A stretch of 64,000 nucleotides of DNA from Diphasiastrum complanatum (Eukaryota; Streptophyta; Lycopodiopsida; Lycopodiales; Lycopodiaceae), in the NCBI GenBank assembly GCA_029204225.1, contig CM055098.1:9606746-9670745 (forward strand), written 5' to 3'. The notes under the pieces are model-generated. The model saw only the letters and a list, made by a program, of their open reading frames with translations. It was not told the DNA's origin and did no database searches. Both the position numbers and the translations under genes were made by a program. Below are positions 14,674 through 26,192 of this stretch, piece by piece (position 1 is the stretch's first letter; each line of letters starts with the position of its first letter).

Positions 14674-15114
14674 TTGAATCAGATGGCAAATGCAGCTGCA
14701 GAAGCAGCACAACCTACGGATCAAAATGCATTCATGACTAGCCATCAAGAAACATCAAATGGCAGTTCCTGGTTTCTGGATTCCAGAGCTACACAACATA
14801 TGACCAGCCATATCGGCTGCTTTGAGTCCTACACGCCTTACAGTACCAAGAAGTATGTTCACCTGGACGATAATAGCACACAGGCCATCAAGGGTGAAGT
14901 TATAATAAGATTAAGCTTTGCAAATGATCAATCCAAACTACTTTCAAGTGTCTTGCATGTACCAAATCTTTCTACAAATATGCTCTCTGTAAGTAGAATT
15001 ACAGATCTAGGACGCAAAGTAGAATTTGAATCTGGTCAATGTAAAATAGTCGATAGGATAGGCAAGCATCATGTCTGTAAACTCCACAAGGCACTTTATG
15101 GCTTGAAGCAATAA
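14674..15114 (+). pseudogene. Copia B protease fused to an RT fragment by deletion
   Basis: The protease loop reads FLDSRATQHMT, with Arg in place of the active-site Gly of D-S/T-G (codons near 14779-14790), which should abolish activity. Protease-to-pre-integrase sequence follows (LSVSRITDLGRKVEFESG). The frame then passes without a break into HHVCKLHKALYGLKQ of the RT, showing an in-frame deletion of integrase and the first half of RT, before a stop. Confidence 0.8.
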
Positions 15115-15307
15115 GCAAGAGCTTGGTTTTAGAAGATCAACACATTCCTCAGCCAACATGGTTTCAAACAGAGAGGTAAGCTTAACATACTGTCGGACGC
15201 AAGCCATGGTTGCAGATGTGTTTACCAAGGCATTGAGCATTAATGCACACAACAAATTTTGTGCATTGCTTAGTTTGAAGATCAAGGCATTTATGGATCC
15301 AGATCAA

Positions 15308-15336
<29 letters not shown>
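15308..15336 (+). repeat. 29-G polypurine tract of copia B
   Basis: An unbroken run of 29 G lies exactly where the second-strand primer (PPT) should be, two bases before the LTR start TGTTGGATTTATTCC. The sister element C has only AAGAGGGGG here. The tract probably grew by slippage. Confidence 0.9.
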
Positions 15337-15338
<2 letters not shown>

Positions 15339-15900
15339 TGTTGGATTTATTCCTCTACTCTCCTAAATTTCTTATTAATCTAGTTCCATTCATATTGCTA
15401 CAGCTTTACACACATTGTCGCACAATTTGCAAAAATACCTTGTTATCGGAGATAGGCTTGAAAGAGTCCGGCTTGTCGACTTACCCAACTAGTCGACTTG
15501 TTCGACCTATCGGGATGTCCGACTTGTCGACTCACCAGACTAACGTCAAAGACCACATTGTCCCGAGTTCATCGACTATCGACAGTGACATGCTTGAATC
15601 CGAATAGTCGAAGCCTTCTCATGCTCTCTTCTTGTGCAACCACTTGACAATGACAGCAGCCGCCACAATCTTCTCCAGACGGCACAACGGCTCCATGCCA
15701 TCTTTTTGTACAAGCATCTGCACAAATGTAAATTTTATGTAATCTAAGAGATAGAGATAGAGATAGACACTGTAGATGCTTTCATGCATCGATTCTTTAT
15801 TTAGACTGATTGTCAATAATAAGCTCATAGCTTTCAAAGAACGGAGCTAGCTTCCTGACCACGCAGTTTCATCCGCTATTATCTTGTGCTCATAGCATCA
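15339..15900 (+). repeat. 3' LTR of copia B (right end approximate)
   Basis: It starts TGTTGGATTTATTCCTCTAC, matching the copia C LTRs (28894, 31117), and carries a related ATCTGCA...TGTAAATNTTATGTA block near 15715-15740. Around 15470-15610 it has several GTCGAC/TCGACT motifs not seen in copia C. The 5' LTR is absent. Confidence 0.65.
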
Positions 15901-16162
15901 ATCTGACTTCTATTTCTATACATTAATCTGAATCAATCATTATCTTTTATTGCATTCAAAGTTCTTGTCAGAATTGTATGCATTGTTACTACGTCTTCAT
16001 GTCTGACTTTCTTACTGCTTTGTCTGATTGTCTGTTCTTCTGCTTCCACAAACAACCATGCAATTAAGCTCTACTTTATCCGAATGCAACTCCAAGTGCT
16101 TTCACTCCAATCCCATGTAGAGCTTGTCACACAATCCCCATCCAAGACCACATCTTAGTCAG

Positions 16163-16175
16163 GCTCTGATACCAA
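16163..16175 (-). promoter_or_regulatory. Primer binding site of a minus copia element (H)
   Basis: On the minus strand TTGGTATCAGAGC directly follows an LTR ending CCTTACA. The expected gag downstream (to the left) is missing; copia B sequence comes first. Confidence 0.7.
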
Positions 16176-16696
16176 TGTAAGGACCAACTAGGGAAAAACC
16201 CCTAAGATGAGGATAGGAGAATACAACATGAGACATGTAGGAGCAAAACCACCAACTAAACATAGATCAATTCCTGGATCTAGCCTCCGAGCTATGCCAT
16301 GTGAAAGCTAGAGGAGAAGCGAGCAACTGGTAACCTGAACCAAGTTGTCGACGAGAGAATCCCTACCCTAATATATAGTAAGTAGATTCTTGTGCATGAA
16401 CCCATGCAATCTCCATGCAGTCCAACTATAAATAGGTCACATTTGTTCATGTAGTCCTCCTGCCTATACCCGTCACACGTACATGCACTACTCCATATGT
16501 CTCAATTAGAGTGTCTGGGTCTTCTCAAGGTCATTAGTCACAAACAGGCCTTGACATCGAATTAAATCTCGGCGTGACCAATTAAATCTCGAACATTGGA
16601 GGGCCGGTGTACCATATTAGGACTATCCCATGTCCTGAACTGAATATGGCCTTAATACTTATGTACCTCACGGTTTGTATGAGACCCGATTCAACA
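16176..16696 (-). repeat. 5' LTR of truncated copia element H
   Basis: Read on the minus strand, it starts TGTTGAATCGGG and ends GTCCTTACA, with the primer site immediately after. The 521-bp length is normal. There is no second copy in the window and no internal coding, so the rest has been deleted or replaced. Its outer boundary is inferred from the TGTTGA...ACA ends only. Confidence 0.6.
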
Positions 16697-16785
16697 TTCT
16701 CTGTCTATGCACTCAGTCAATTTTCCTCCAATCCTAGAATGCAACACTGGCGGATGGCGAAACGAATCATGTAGTATTTGAAGGG

Positions 16786-16801
16786 CACTACAAGAAAAAT
16801 C
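16786..16801 (+). mobile_element. CACTA-type terminus 1
   Basis: CACTACAAGAAAAATC is the canonical terminal inverted repeat of plant CACTA (En/Spm) transposons. The matching inverted end was not found, so element size is unknown. Up to the LTR at 17113 there is only pyrimidine-rich sequence without coding. Confidence 0.5.
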
Positions 16802-17112
16802 AATACCATCCATCCATCATTTTTCTCTTTCATCTCCATTCCAGCTTATATCTCCTCTTGACAATGTAACCCTCATAGTGTTCATTTGTTATATCCATCC
16901 ATTTCTATTTTTTATTTTTCCATCTTTACTGATCAACCTTTTACTCACTCTTTTCTTTTTCATTCACTTAAAAAAAGTGGGACACCATAGTTGTACAACC
17001 CTTGAAGCAATTTCGTACATCACGATAATACTGCATTCCAACCATGACTACCGAGTTTGTGCAATTAGTTGCTTTTCAGATGTTTTCTGATGAGACATTT
17101 CAACACCCCAAA

Positions 17113-18533
17113 CTAGTGACATGTGTCGCTTTACATGCATATCTATCTACCTACTTTTGCCATGTGTCCAAATCACTATGCATGTGTCCATTACATGTTG
17201 TTCATGCTTTGCATGTCACTTTGGAACACTTACAATCTTTGCATGTGATATGACTCGTGTTTCTACAAGCCTATACTTGACATTTCTATGCCAAACTTTT
17301 ATATGCATGTTGTACTTGACCAACTAGATCCCATATTACCATGTAGCTCGAGTTTCATCTAGGCCAAATTTGGCATTTTCAATATAGAACATTACATACA
17401 TGTAAATTTTTTTTATCATAGCCAAAAGTCAAGATAGATGATTTTCCATTTTCAACACTCCTCCTGAAAATTAATCTATGTTGACATGAACATGGATCTC
17501 GGAATTAATCCAAGATTGGCTCTATGCTTGATGAAAGAATTCTTGCTCAAAGGTTTGGTGAGCAAATCTGCAATACATGATGATGTGCCGATGTGCTCCA
17601 AATCTTGATTCTATCCTCTTTGATCCAAACACTTTTCAAGAAGGGTAAAGAAAGTGAAAAACTGCTTTCTTGCTTGAATTATCACTTAAAATTTCTTACA
17701 CAGACAATGATAATAGCATGCAAAGCTTAATTTGGCTCTGATACCATGTGAAAATTCTAGCAAGTTCACATGTGTGGAATGCTAATTCCAATTGTGAATG
17801 ATCTTAAGCTTTGTGATTAGCACATAACCTGATTCTAGATTGAATAACAAGATCAAGTTCAAGAGTTTATGACCAACACACGATCTAGCAAACTAGAAAT
17901 CAAAGAATAGATACTTTCATAAATGAATGATGAAAGTACAAAGAAATTAATGCATTAGCATAGTCTCCTCCACGAGTTAGAGAGAGAGAGAGAAAAATTC
18001 AAGCATACAATGTTCGAGATCCAAATTGACAAGAAGTAGTTTCAATGCTTGGTTTTTCATCAAAGGTTGTGAGAGATCCCACATACATTTACGGTGGATG
18101 GAATAGCTCGTGGTAGAGCTAGAATTCATCTACTTTGTTCCAAATCTAAAAGTGCAAACTAACAGACTAGTGACATATGTCACTTTACATGCATATCTAT
18201 CTACCTACTTTTGCCATGTGGCAATTTCTAAACTAGAATTGTCCAAATCACTATGCATGTGTCCATTACATGTTGTGCATGCTTTGCATGTCACTTTGGA
18301 ACACTTACAATCTTTGCATGTGATATGACTCGTGTTTCTACAAGCCTATACTTGACATTTCTATGCCAAACTTCTATATGCATGTTGTACTTGACCAGCT
18401 AGATCTCATATTACCATGTAGCTCGAGTTTCATCTAGGCCAAATTTGGCATTTTTAATATAGAACATTACATACATGTAGAAAAAACTTTATCATAGCCA
18501 AAAGTCAAGATAGATGATTTTCCATTTTCAACA
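17113..18533 (-). mobile_element. Copia element O reduced to two LTRs and 289 bp
   Basis: Two direct repeats, 17113-17457 (truncated) and 17747-18533 (full, 787 bp), share long stretches such as ATGCATGTGTCCATTACATG and end in TTTCAACA on the plus strand. On the minus strand the order is LTR, primer site TGGTATCAGAGC (17735-17746), 289 bp, purine tract CAGGAGGAG, LTR. The short internal part still encodes the last copia motif ADLLTKPLSK (minus, near 17540-17570). This is an internal-deletion derivative similar in plan to TRIM elements but clearly made from a copia element. Confidence 0.85.
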
Positions 18534-19401
18534 GATTATAGGACACCTAGATGATCTATGGATCTCTAGAATATCAAATCAATGCAAGAAATCACCTGAA
18601 CAAAAAACATCTCACAAAAAAAAAAGTCATCGGTTTTTAAGAAGTCAACATCCTTGCATTATATCTCTAAAGTCGATTTTTTGCGAAAAGTTGTCGGTTC
18701 CATTCCTACACTATGTCGGTTTTTCCGAGCATTGGAAATAGGAACATAGGTAAATGGACCTTATAATAACTCAAAAAAAATTGGGATTATGAAAAATAAC
18801 TACTTTTGAAAAAAGACAAATTTAAGAATTGTTTTGCAGGCCTTGGAACACTTCAGGTAATAGGAGGTTTACACCAAGGCTGGGACAAGTTCTTGCAAAT
18901 TTCAAAAATTTTGTCCCTTGTCACAACTTTTTGGAAGAATAGATGGGAGTGGGTGATAGTATCAAGGATCGTACTTGCAACTTTTGTCTCATGGGTGTAT
19001 GGTTGATCCTTCCTCACCCTCCTTATCCTCACCTTGCTCTTGCTTTAGATATCTCCATTTGCTCTTGCTCTTGTATTGCTCCTCTTATTCATTGCTATCC
19101 TCTTTGCAAAGCAAAATGGTAAGCTCATTAAGAGCACTACATCCCTATTTGTGTTTGTGGTTGGATCCTAGCTAATGCCATTGTGTTGTTATGGTTATGT
19201 AGGTGGCAAAAGGGAAGATGGAGGATGGAGGTATTGGATATAAGGTAATCTCTCTCTCCCTCTCTCTCTTACACACACATTCTAGTCTTCATTCCAATGT
19301 GATAATAGCTCTAGTTTGATTGACTTCACGTTTATTTTGCAAGTATTGAACAATGAATAGGAGGCGACGGATCCACAAAGACCAGAGCAAAATAGAAGTT
19401 G
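18534..19401. other. Unassigned spacer
   Basis: Low-complexity AT-rich sequence with scattered CTCTCT and CACACA. No frame with recognisable content. Confidence 0.3.
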
Positions 19402-19765
19402 GAATGGCTGTCGGAATAGGCCGATCTATCCCATTCACTATAGCAGCGTCTGTTCTGATGGCCATCTACACTCTTTTTTTTAATCTACAGTTTTCTATTT
19501 TTTTGCATTCTTGATGTAGATCCACATTTTTTGTTGTGGATCCAGATCCACATGGGTCGGAATGGCTGTCTAAATGGGCCGATCTACTATGCTAGATATT
19601 CCGCTGTTCCGATGGCAGATCTGCACCCTTTTTTTTCAGCTATAGTTTTTTGTTTTTTTGCATTCTTCATGTAGAACCACCTTTTTTGCCGTGGATCCAG
19701 ATCCAAACGGGTCGGAATTGCTGTCAAAATAGGTCAATCTAGTGTGCTAGCTATTCCGAAGTGTA
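19402..19765. repeat. Tandem repeat, about 2.3 units of 155-158 bp
   Basis: Units start GAATGGCTGTC at 19402 and 19560 and GAATTGCTGTC at 19715. Each includes GGNCGATCTA, TTTTTTTGCATTCTT, GATGTAGA and TGGATCCAGATCCA blocks. Units differ by about 10-15 per cent, so the duplication is not recent. Confidence 0.8.
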
Positions 19766-20963
19766 TTCCGACAGCAGTGTTGAGCATTGCATTGCATTGC
19801 ATATCAGCTTTGCATTGTGTAGTGTTGAGCTTTGCATTGCATATCAACTTTGTAGATGTAGATCTATGCATAATTAATTTATTTGTGTAGATGTAGCTAG
19901 TGTTTTAGGTGGATCTTGTTTTTTTTTTTCAAAATTGTTTTGTAAAGTCTACATTGTTGTATGAATTTTTTGTTGTGGTAACTTAAGTAAGAATGGAAAT
20001 GTTTATGTTTTGTAGGTTTGTATGCTGATTTTTACTCCCAAACACCATCCAAGCAGCTGAACAACACATTTAGTAGTAGATCCATGTACTTACAAGGTCG
20101 GTACAAACATCGGAATGCATTCTATGATGCCATCTTATTGTTAAAAATTGAATATCAACATAAATATGGCATGATATACTCGAAAATGAAGATATGAGCT
20201 GGTTAAGTATAAATCATGAAGAGGCCTAAAGTCATTTTTCGGGAATATATCTCCTAAGTACTTGCCTTGTAATTAAGGGCAAGACCTTTAATAGGAAAGA
20301 CATTGCCTTGGATAACCTTTACTAGGTCGTCCACACGAAATGGCTAGATACAAAAAGACATGTTAAGTAGCTTTATCTCTTAGTTAAATATACCTTTCAT
20401 GGTATAATTGAACGTATTTTCAGTCTAATTGTTAACTAGACCCTTTTGCGGGAGCGACGCACCTATGGTTTAACAGGTGTGTTTGCTCACCCCATAGAAC
20501 ATATATTGATCTCACACTTCAATCTCAAGCATCGAGAGAGAAGAGTTTATGCATATGTAAGAGATTGAAGAAGTGAATAGAGTTCTGTGAGTTATTCTCT
20601 CTTATCTCTGTTCTCTGCACTACTGAGTGTGAGTGATCTTGAGTCTGCTAACAATCTCTAACGCATTGCATGAATTACTCTATGATCAAACAGACTCTCT
20701 AGTGCATTACAGTCGTTTGCCATGTATCCATAAAGCATGCTCTAAAGAATTGTCTTAAAACTATCTTATTCGTCTGTCGGAAATACTTTCTTTTCGGCAC
20801 TTGAATAACGACTATCTTTGGTACAATCTAGCACGATCATTGAATAAAGCTGTATGTATACATATGAGATGATAGTCCCTATCTGAGGGATTGAGTCTTT
20901 GATCTGTTTTCCTGATTGTCACTGACATAAGTTTCTAACGTGCTCTAAAACCATTCGTGTTCT
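19766..20963. other. Unassigned; may include the 3' part of gypsy element P
   Basis: It opens with short GCATTGCATAT repeats (about 19785-19850). It lies just downstream of the minus-strand gag-protease at 20964-22433, where RT would be expected, but no RT motif is found. A CTCTCTTATCTCTGTTCTC stretch near 20600 is LTR-like. No boundary can be set. Confidence 0.25.
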
Positions 20964-22433
20964 TTAATCATTAATTTGGACTTTAGCTGTTGAGGACTTT
21001 TGTCTAGAAACGAACAATTCGTGAACATGATTAATTAATTGTCTGTTTTCTTCATACGAAACATCCGCGTCAGTGTTATAGACATCGAAGATTTCTTCTT
21101 CGTTGGCATTCTCATAACATTCAAAATATTGTACTTCAATGCCAGATGCATTAGAAAAAATATTTAAGACATAAGAAGATTCTTCTGAGGTAAAATTGGT
21201 GTCAGACAAAGGAGTTTCACCTTCATATTTGTCACGACTCCAGGTGATTATTTGTTCTGATGGCTTACCTCGATTATTGGTCTCACCAGTCTGAAATCTC
21301 AACTCTCTGGATTTCCAATGAACACTTGCGTTTGATTAATAAAGCCAGGGCTGTCCAATTAGCACAAAATAAGATGACAAATCAAGTGGTTTGATGACTA
21401 TGAAATTCATTGTCAATGGCTTGGCTTGAATGTCAACAGTGACATCCTTCAGTTCTCCAATAGGTTTTCGTCGCGTCGAATCAACTAACTTGATATTTCG
21501 CTGTGTCGGTTGAATGCCAGTCAGTCCCAAAGCATGAGCTGTGTCTTCTCTTATTATGTTCATGCTAGAACCAGAGTCTATTGGCACTTTTTCAATTAGG
21601 CATCCTGCAATGGTAACATCAATTTTAGGTGTACCGAGATCACCTAAATCAATAGATAAAACACCAGCATCTGGCAAAGAAATTTTTTTCTTCTTTTTAG
21701 GGGCAGAAAGACCTTTCAGTTGCTTTTTGTAAGAAGTGTTATCTGCCAACGGCTGCTCAAAATTAATGTTTGGACGAAGAGATCCAATATATGTCACAAT
21801 GTCATAGTCCTATCTTTGATTTTGAGATTGGCTTATCAATAACAGCACTAGACAATTTAGTCTTCGTGATTTCGTTGTCCCTTTCCTCGAACATGACCAC
21901 CTTCTTTGTGATAGCTGACTGAAGTTCAGTGTTGATAATTTCTTTCACTTCTGCTGAGATATCTTTTGCAAATAATTTTGCAGCATCACGGTCATAGTTA
22001 GGGTCATCTTTAAGATCTCCTTTAGTCGTAGATTTGTTCGTTGACTTGCTAGAAGATTTCTTCTTTGAGGATTTTCTGCACTTCGTTGAAGATTTCTGTT
22101 CAGGTTTCGAGGAGCCTTTGCATCTCGTTGTGAATTTGAATATCTTTTCCATGTCACTTGGCCAGGACTGGTCATCTGTCTTTGCCAATTTTCCTTCAAT
22201 AATGTCAATTCTCTGCACAATAGCATCAATCGAAGCTTTTGCTTTTGAGTCTGCAGCAGCTGGTGTTGCTACATACTGATATTTGGGTCGCGGCTTCTGC
22301 GGCTGAGGGCATTCAAGATACTTATGTCTAGACTCTCTGCAGTTCGAGCGTAACGGTACATAACCAATTGGCTTTCGCGGCTGAAAAATGTCCCGGCTCT
22401 CCACAGTTGTAGCGGTTGTCCGAAACTGCTCAA
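20964..22433 (-). pseudogene. Ty3/gypsy-type gag-protease (element P), partial
   Basis: On the minus strand two CCHC-like zinc knuckles come first: NCGEPGHF (near 22410, frame shifted) and CRESRHKYLEC. A Lys/Ser-rich linker and helical region follow (to 21802). A frame break then leads to a retropepsin domain (21336-21797) with active site PIDSGSSMNII and later VLIGQPWLY. An acidic frame (20964-21302) ends at a stop. Gypsy Gag-Pro would form particles and mature Gag. No RT, RNase H or integrase follows, so the element is truncated. Confidence 0.75.
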
Positions 22434-22461
22434 ATTTTCATAGATGATTTTTTAGGAGGAG

Positions 22462-23158
22462 TGTGAAGAATTGAAAAAGGTTATCTATGTTAGATATAGG
22501 CTTATGTTTTTTATATCAAGCACCTAGGTGTAGGATGTTGATAGGACCAAATTTGGCATAGATGGCAAATTATGCATTTCCACTTGTAATGCCACTATTT
22601 AGCCAAAATAGAGTAAGAGGCTAAACTCGTGCCAATTAGAGTGTAGACAAGTGTAATACTTTTGTTTGATGAAATTCAAGAGGTCCAATAGGATTTAGAG
22701 GTGGAACCTTGAGGGGTCCAGTAGAATTTAGAGGTGAATGGATCAATGGCCAATAGGATTAAGAGGTGGCAAAAGTATGGTCCAATCATAGTTAAGCATA
22801 GTGGTAGCTCGTGGATCTACTAGTATCATTGTACTTCTCATTTGGATCTAATTGATTTTGAGATTGAGTGGATTTTGTGAGTAATTGGTTTTCTAGCTTT
22901 CTCTCTCTACCCAGAGCTCATGATGATTTTCTCTGTCTACCCGAGGAGAGCAGCTTATTTTTACTTAGATTATTTTTGGAACACTTCCCACACGTGTGAG
23001 TGAGAGTTGGAAGTGATTGAATGCATGTAGTAGTGTGTTTTTGCCATAGAATTAAAGATAGATCTTGAATCTCAATCTAGTCTTGATCTTGGTGCATTTA
23101 CACACCTTAGGAGATCACAAGTACATGTGGTGGACAGTCCACACATGTGAAATCAACA
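22462..23158 (+). repeat. Probable solo or 3' LTR (G)
   Basis: A purine tract TTTAGGAGGAG (22451-22461) directly precedes TGTGAAGAATTG, and an end in ATCAACA at 23158 would close a 697-bp LTR. It contains internal direct repeats of CAATAGGATTTAGAGGTG. No second copy or primer site is adjacent. The boundary is inferred from TG...CA ends and the purine tract. Confidence 0.4.
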
Positions 23159-24744
23159 CTACCTTTCGATTTTTTTTCTTTCAAAAATCTATGCAACTGG
23201 CTAATTCATCGAAAGTCTTATTCCTATCTTTTCTTCTTCCCTTTTAAAAGAAATTCTATAATTTCAATTAAAAAGTTCTCAGGAGACAATGTATAAGATA
23301 TCAAAGATTTGAAAAAGTCAGTAATTAGTATCCAATACTATTACGCACCGGACTTATTCTTCAAAATCATAGAATATCTTATTTTGAGTGATAGAAATAT
23401 TACATCTCAATAATCAGTTATCAAATAGAGATTAACATTTGTGTTCAAGAAGTCTAAGCTCCACTAATTCAATTGAAAACATGAATAGATTCTGAGCCAT
23501 ATTCACAAATCATATATGGAAGAATAATTTTATATAAAGATAACAATCCTTCAGAACCAAGTTCTACATTCGAAGGAATTATATTAATCTCAATCCAATT
23601 GTCTCATATTTAAGAAATTTCTAAAAAGTAGAGGTCTAACATAATAGAAAAATAGATTTCAGGGCTTCCAGATTTTGTAAATAATGAGATACCATTTGGG
23701 ATCGATCTATATCTCATAATTTTCCAAAACACCCAAAACAAAAAACCAATGGATTTCACTGTTAGTATGGCCATTACAATAATTACTAACCATCAGTCTA
23801 CAGATCATTCTCACTTAAGAAATTTCTTTTGGATCATTGATGTCACATACCACCAACTTTTCTTCCAAGAATCCTCTGCATCTAGATCTTTTTTGCCCAA
23901 AAAGTCAAAAAGACTAATTGGCTATCTTATATCCAAATATAGGAATAGAATCACAACCAATTCCAGGAGATACACCTAACCATTGAAATCCCTCATGCTC
24001 CTTAAGAATACCACTCCACATTGTACCCCAGCATAGACGAGATGAAGTGTATCATCCAAGTACAATTGAAATTCCGTAAGTGTATTCACTAACCCAAAAG
24101 GAACATGGATCTCAACAAAATCGAATACTATACTGTCCTAGATATCCAATATCTATTTCAGAATAAAAAAAAAAAGAACTTAATTCTTTTACAAGTTAGA
24201 ATTTCTCTTGGTTGTCTCAGTCATTATAAAAGAATACTTTATAATGCCACAAATAGAATCCAAATTACTAGATTCGTAATCCAAATCCAATTGCAAAACA
24301 AAGATGGTTCCATAAATGGATTATCTGACTTGCCACTCACTTTTCCATTAGAATCTTTGATTTTTCAATATTTTAATTAACACTAGAAAAAAGAAATCCA
24401 AATTTCCAGAGATAGTCTACTTAATTTATTCCCAATTGTTATTCTCATTTGTTATCAGTTATACTTAAGGAATTGAAAGTAGATTAACAAAACTGATCGA
24501 CTAGGTCAAACAATCAACTACTCCTGAAGCTTCAATTCTTTCCTCTTTTCCAAAAATGGTTCAGGCTAAAAGTCCCAAATTTGTACTAGTAAAAAGTTCA
24601 ATTTGGTATTAGTAATATTTAACTACTAATCAACCATACAATTTTGACTATTCATTCATTAAGTGCCGCACTTAATTACTTGAAAATCCCCTTATGGATC
24701 AACATAGAAAGTATTCCAATAAAATTTACGTTATATTTGTTCTT
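23159..24744. other. Unclassified AT-rich block with many short broken frames
   Basis: About 1.6 kb more AT-rich than its surroundings, with frames up to 91 codons (24105-24380 plus) and several minus-strand segments that read plausibly in alternating frames (e.g. GILKEHEGFQWLGVSPGIG near 24005; ENFLIEIIEFLLKGKKKD near 23250). The pattern suggests a decayed coding sequence on the minus strand, of organellar, pararetroviral or ancient transposon origin. I could not match it to a known protein. The LTR of element E cuts it at 24745. Confidence 0.3.
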
Positions 24745-25387
24745 TGTGAAGGATTTCAGATCATTCAAGATCCAATCCATGTCCTTGATCTTTGGTTACA
24801 AAAAATAGCAAACCAACAATCCTGCCAATGTAGAAAAATCAGCATCTACATACAAAATGAGATGCAAACTCTAAGAGATAATGATCAAACATGAAACCAA
24901 AATATAAAATACGGTTGATGTCTGTAAAATTACGATACCCTACTATATTTCACACGTGTGGATCCAAAAATAACAAAATATGAGCATTCTACACACAAGA
25001 TTGCAAAATATCATCAAGAGAGTGCACCAATGACTAGTAGAACCCAAAGAGAACCATGTATAATGATGAAATGAGAGAGATAAGAGAGAATATATGTCTC
25101 TTCATGAGTTACAACAATATATAACAGGTCCAAATCCTATTTGGCCACTTGGCTTTCCCTCCAAAATGTAAACCCTACTATTTTTGGGTCTAGATTCAAT
25201 GTACCCAAAGTTCAAATTTGAATCTCTCTCAAACTCGACTACCAACTTTCCCACATTTCAAAAAGTGTTTATTGAATGTATTGTAATTCAATATAACTTC
25301 AAAAAGTTTATCTCTAAGTCTAAAATGAGTTTTGGCCTCAATTGACAATTTACCAAAATATGACTAAACTTGTTGAAATCGCTCACA
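24745..25387 (-). repeat. 3' LTR of element E
   Basis: On the minus strand it starts TGTGAGCGATTTCAACAAG and ends GAAATCCTTCACA. It aligns along its length with the plus-strand LTR of copia A (8950-9640), including the CACGTGTGAAATA block and the end GATCTTGAATGATCTGAAAT. The two differ at many positions, so they belong to one family but not to recent sister copies. Confidence 0.85.
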
Positions 25388-26192
25388 CTCCCTCTTCAAC
25401 TAGTTTTGGCATAGTTTTAACTATACTACTTTGATCCAACTTTATAATGATCTCCATCCTAAGTATAGATCTCTTTTCTAATGTCCTAAAGTATCTTTCA
25501 TAATTGATATAGAGAGTAGTGTCCAAATTGGATGCTTCACTATTTCTTACATCAATTTTACACATCAAGCTATAACTATAACATGAAGAACCAAATAGAA
25601 TGTGAATGAAATGATTACTCCATGTTTTGAACTTTGAACTTTATGGAAAATTAGAGCAACCAAACAATAAATGTGAGTGATGATCATTTGCTTGCTTGTC
25701 TCCTCCAACTTTGTCCTTTCTTGATATGTCTCCACCATAAAACTCCATGAATGAGCCTCCATCTCCATCTTGCCACAATATATCATCAAAACTTGATGAA
25801 TTGGACATGAATAATTGACATAATGAACCTCCAATAGCTTCATTTCCATCAGCAAAACCAGCCAAGAATGCTACTACAAATCCAGCATCAAAATGATGCT
25901 CACCAATGTAGCTAGTTTGACCATATCTTGACAATTAGCACACATCCACATGAAAATGCTCAAACATGAGATAGAACAAGTAAAGTAAATTTGAACAACA
26001 CTTCCTTGCTGCTCCTTTGTCCTTACTTGGGTCTTCAATAGGCTGCAGAAATAGATCCATAACATCTTTGCCAAATGACCCTCCTTTGATGCTCTTGACT
26101 AGCTCCAAATTGCCACCTTTCCTTTTGTGTTGTTGAAGCCCTTTGACATCAACCTCTTGATATTCCTCTTGACCATCAAAGTCATTGAACAA
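25383..26192 (-). pseudogene. Downstream frames of element E
   Basis: Three overlapping minus frames (25935-26192, 25641-25934, 25383-25568) continue the coding style of the 410-residue frame. They include NDFDGQEEYQEVDVKGLQQ and a Gly/Phe-rich part FVVAFLAGFADGN. They end KLVEEGV at the purine tract and LTR. Frame changes imply decay. No known domain is recognised. Confidence 0.4.

Larger units (their letters stand above)
14185..15900 (+). mobile_element. Copia B: internally deleted copia remnant
   Basis: It contains fragments of gag (UBN2 region near 14190-14420), a partial zinc knuckle (LFCRYCK near 14590, followed by a stop) and protease. It then jumps from the integrase pre-domain (about 15050) straight to the RT motif KLHKALYGLKQ, and again to the last part of RNase H (EVSLTYCRTQAMVADVFTKAL). 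It ends with a polypurine tract and the start of an LTR at 15339. RNase H and LTR match copia C (28894-31700), so B and C are one family. The 5' boundary and right end of the LTR are approximate. Confidence 0.8.

Noticed and set aside
20964-23158. LTR G as the LTR of gypsy element P
   Set aside because: P lies on the minus strand while the purine tract and LTR start of G read on the plus strand, so they are not consistent with one element.
23159-24744. Plastid DNA insertion
   Set aside because: Composition fits, but I could not place any segment in a plastid gene I know, and frames are broken on both strands. Left as unclassified.
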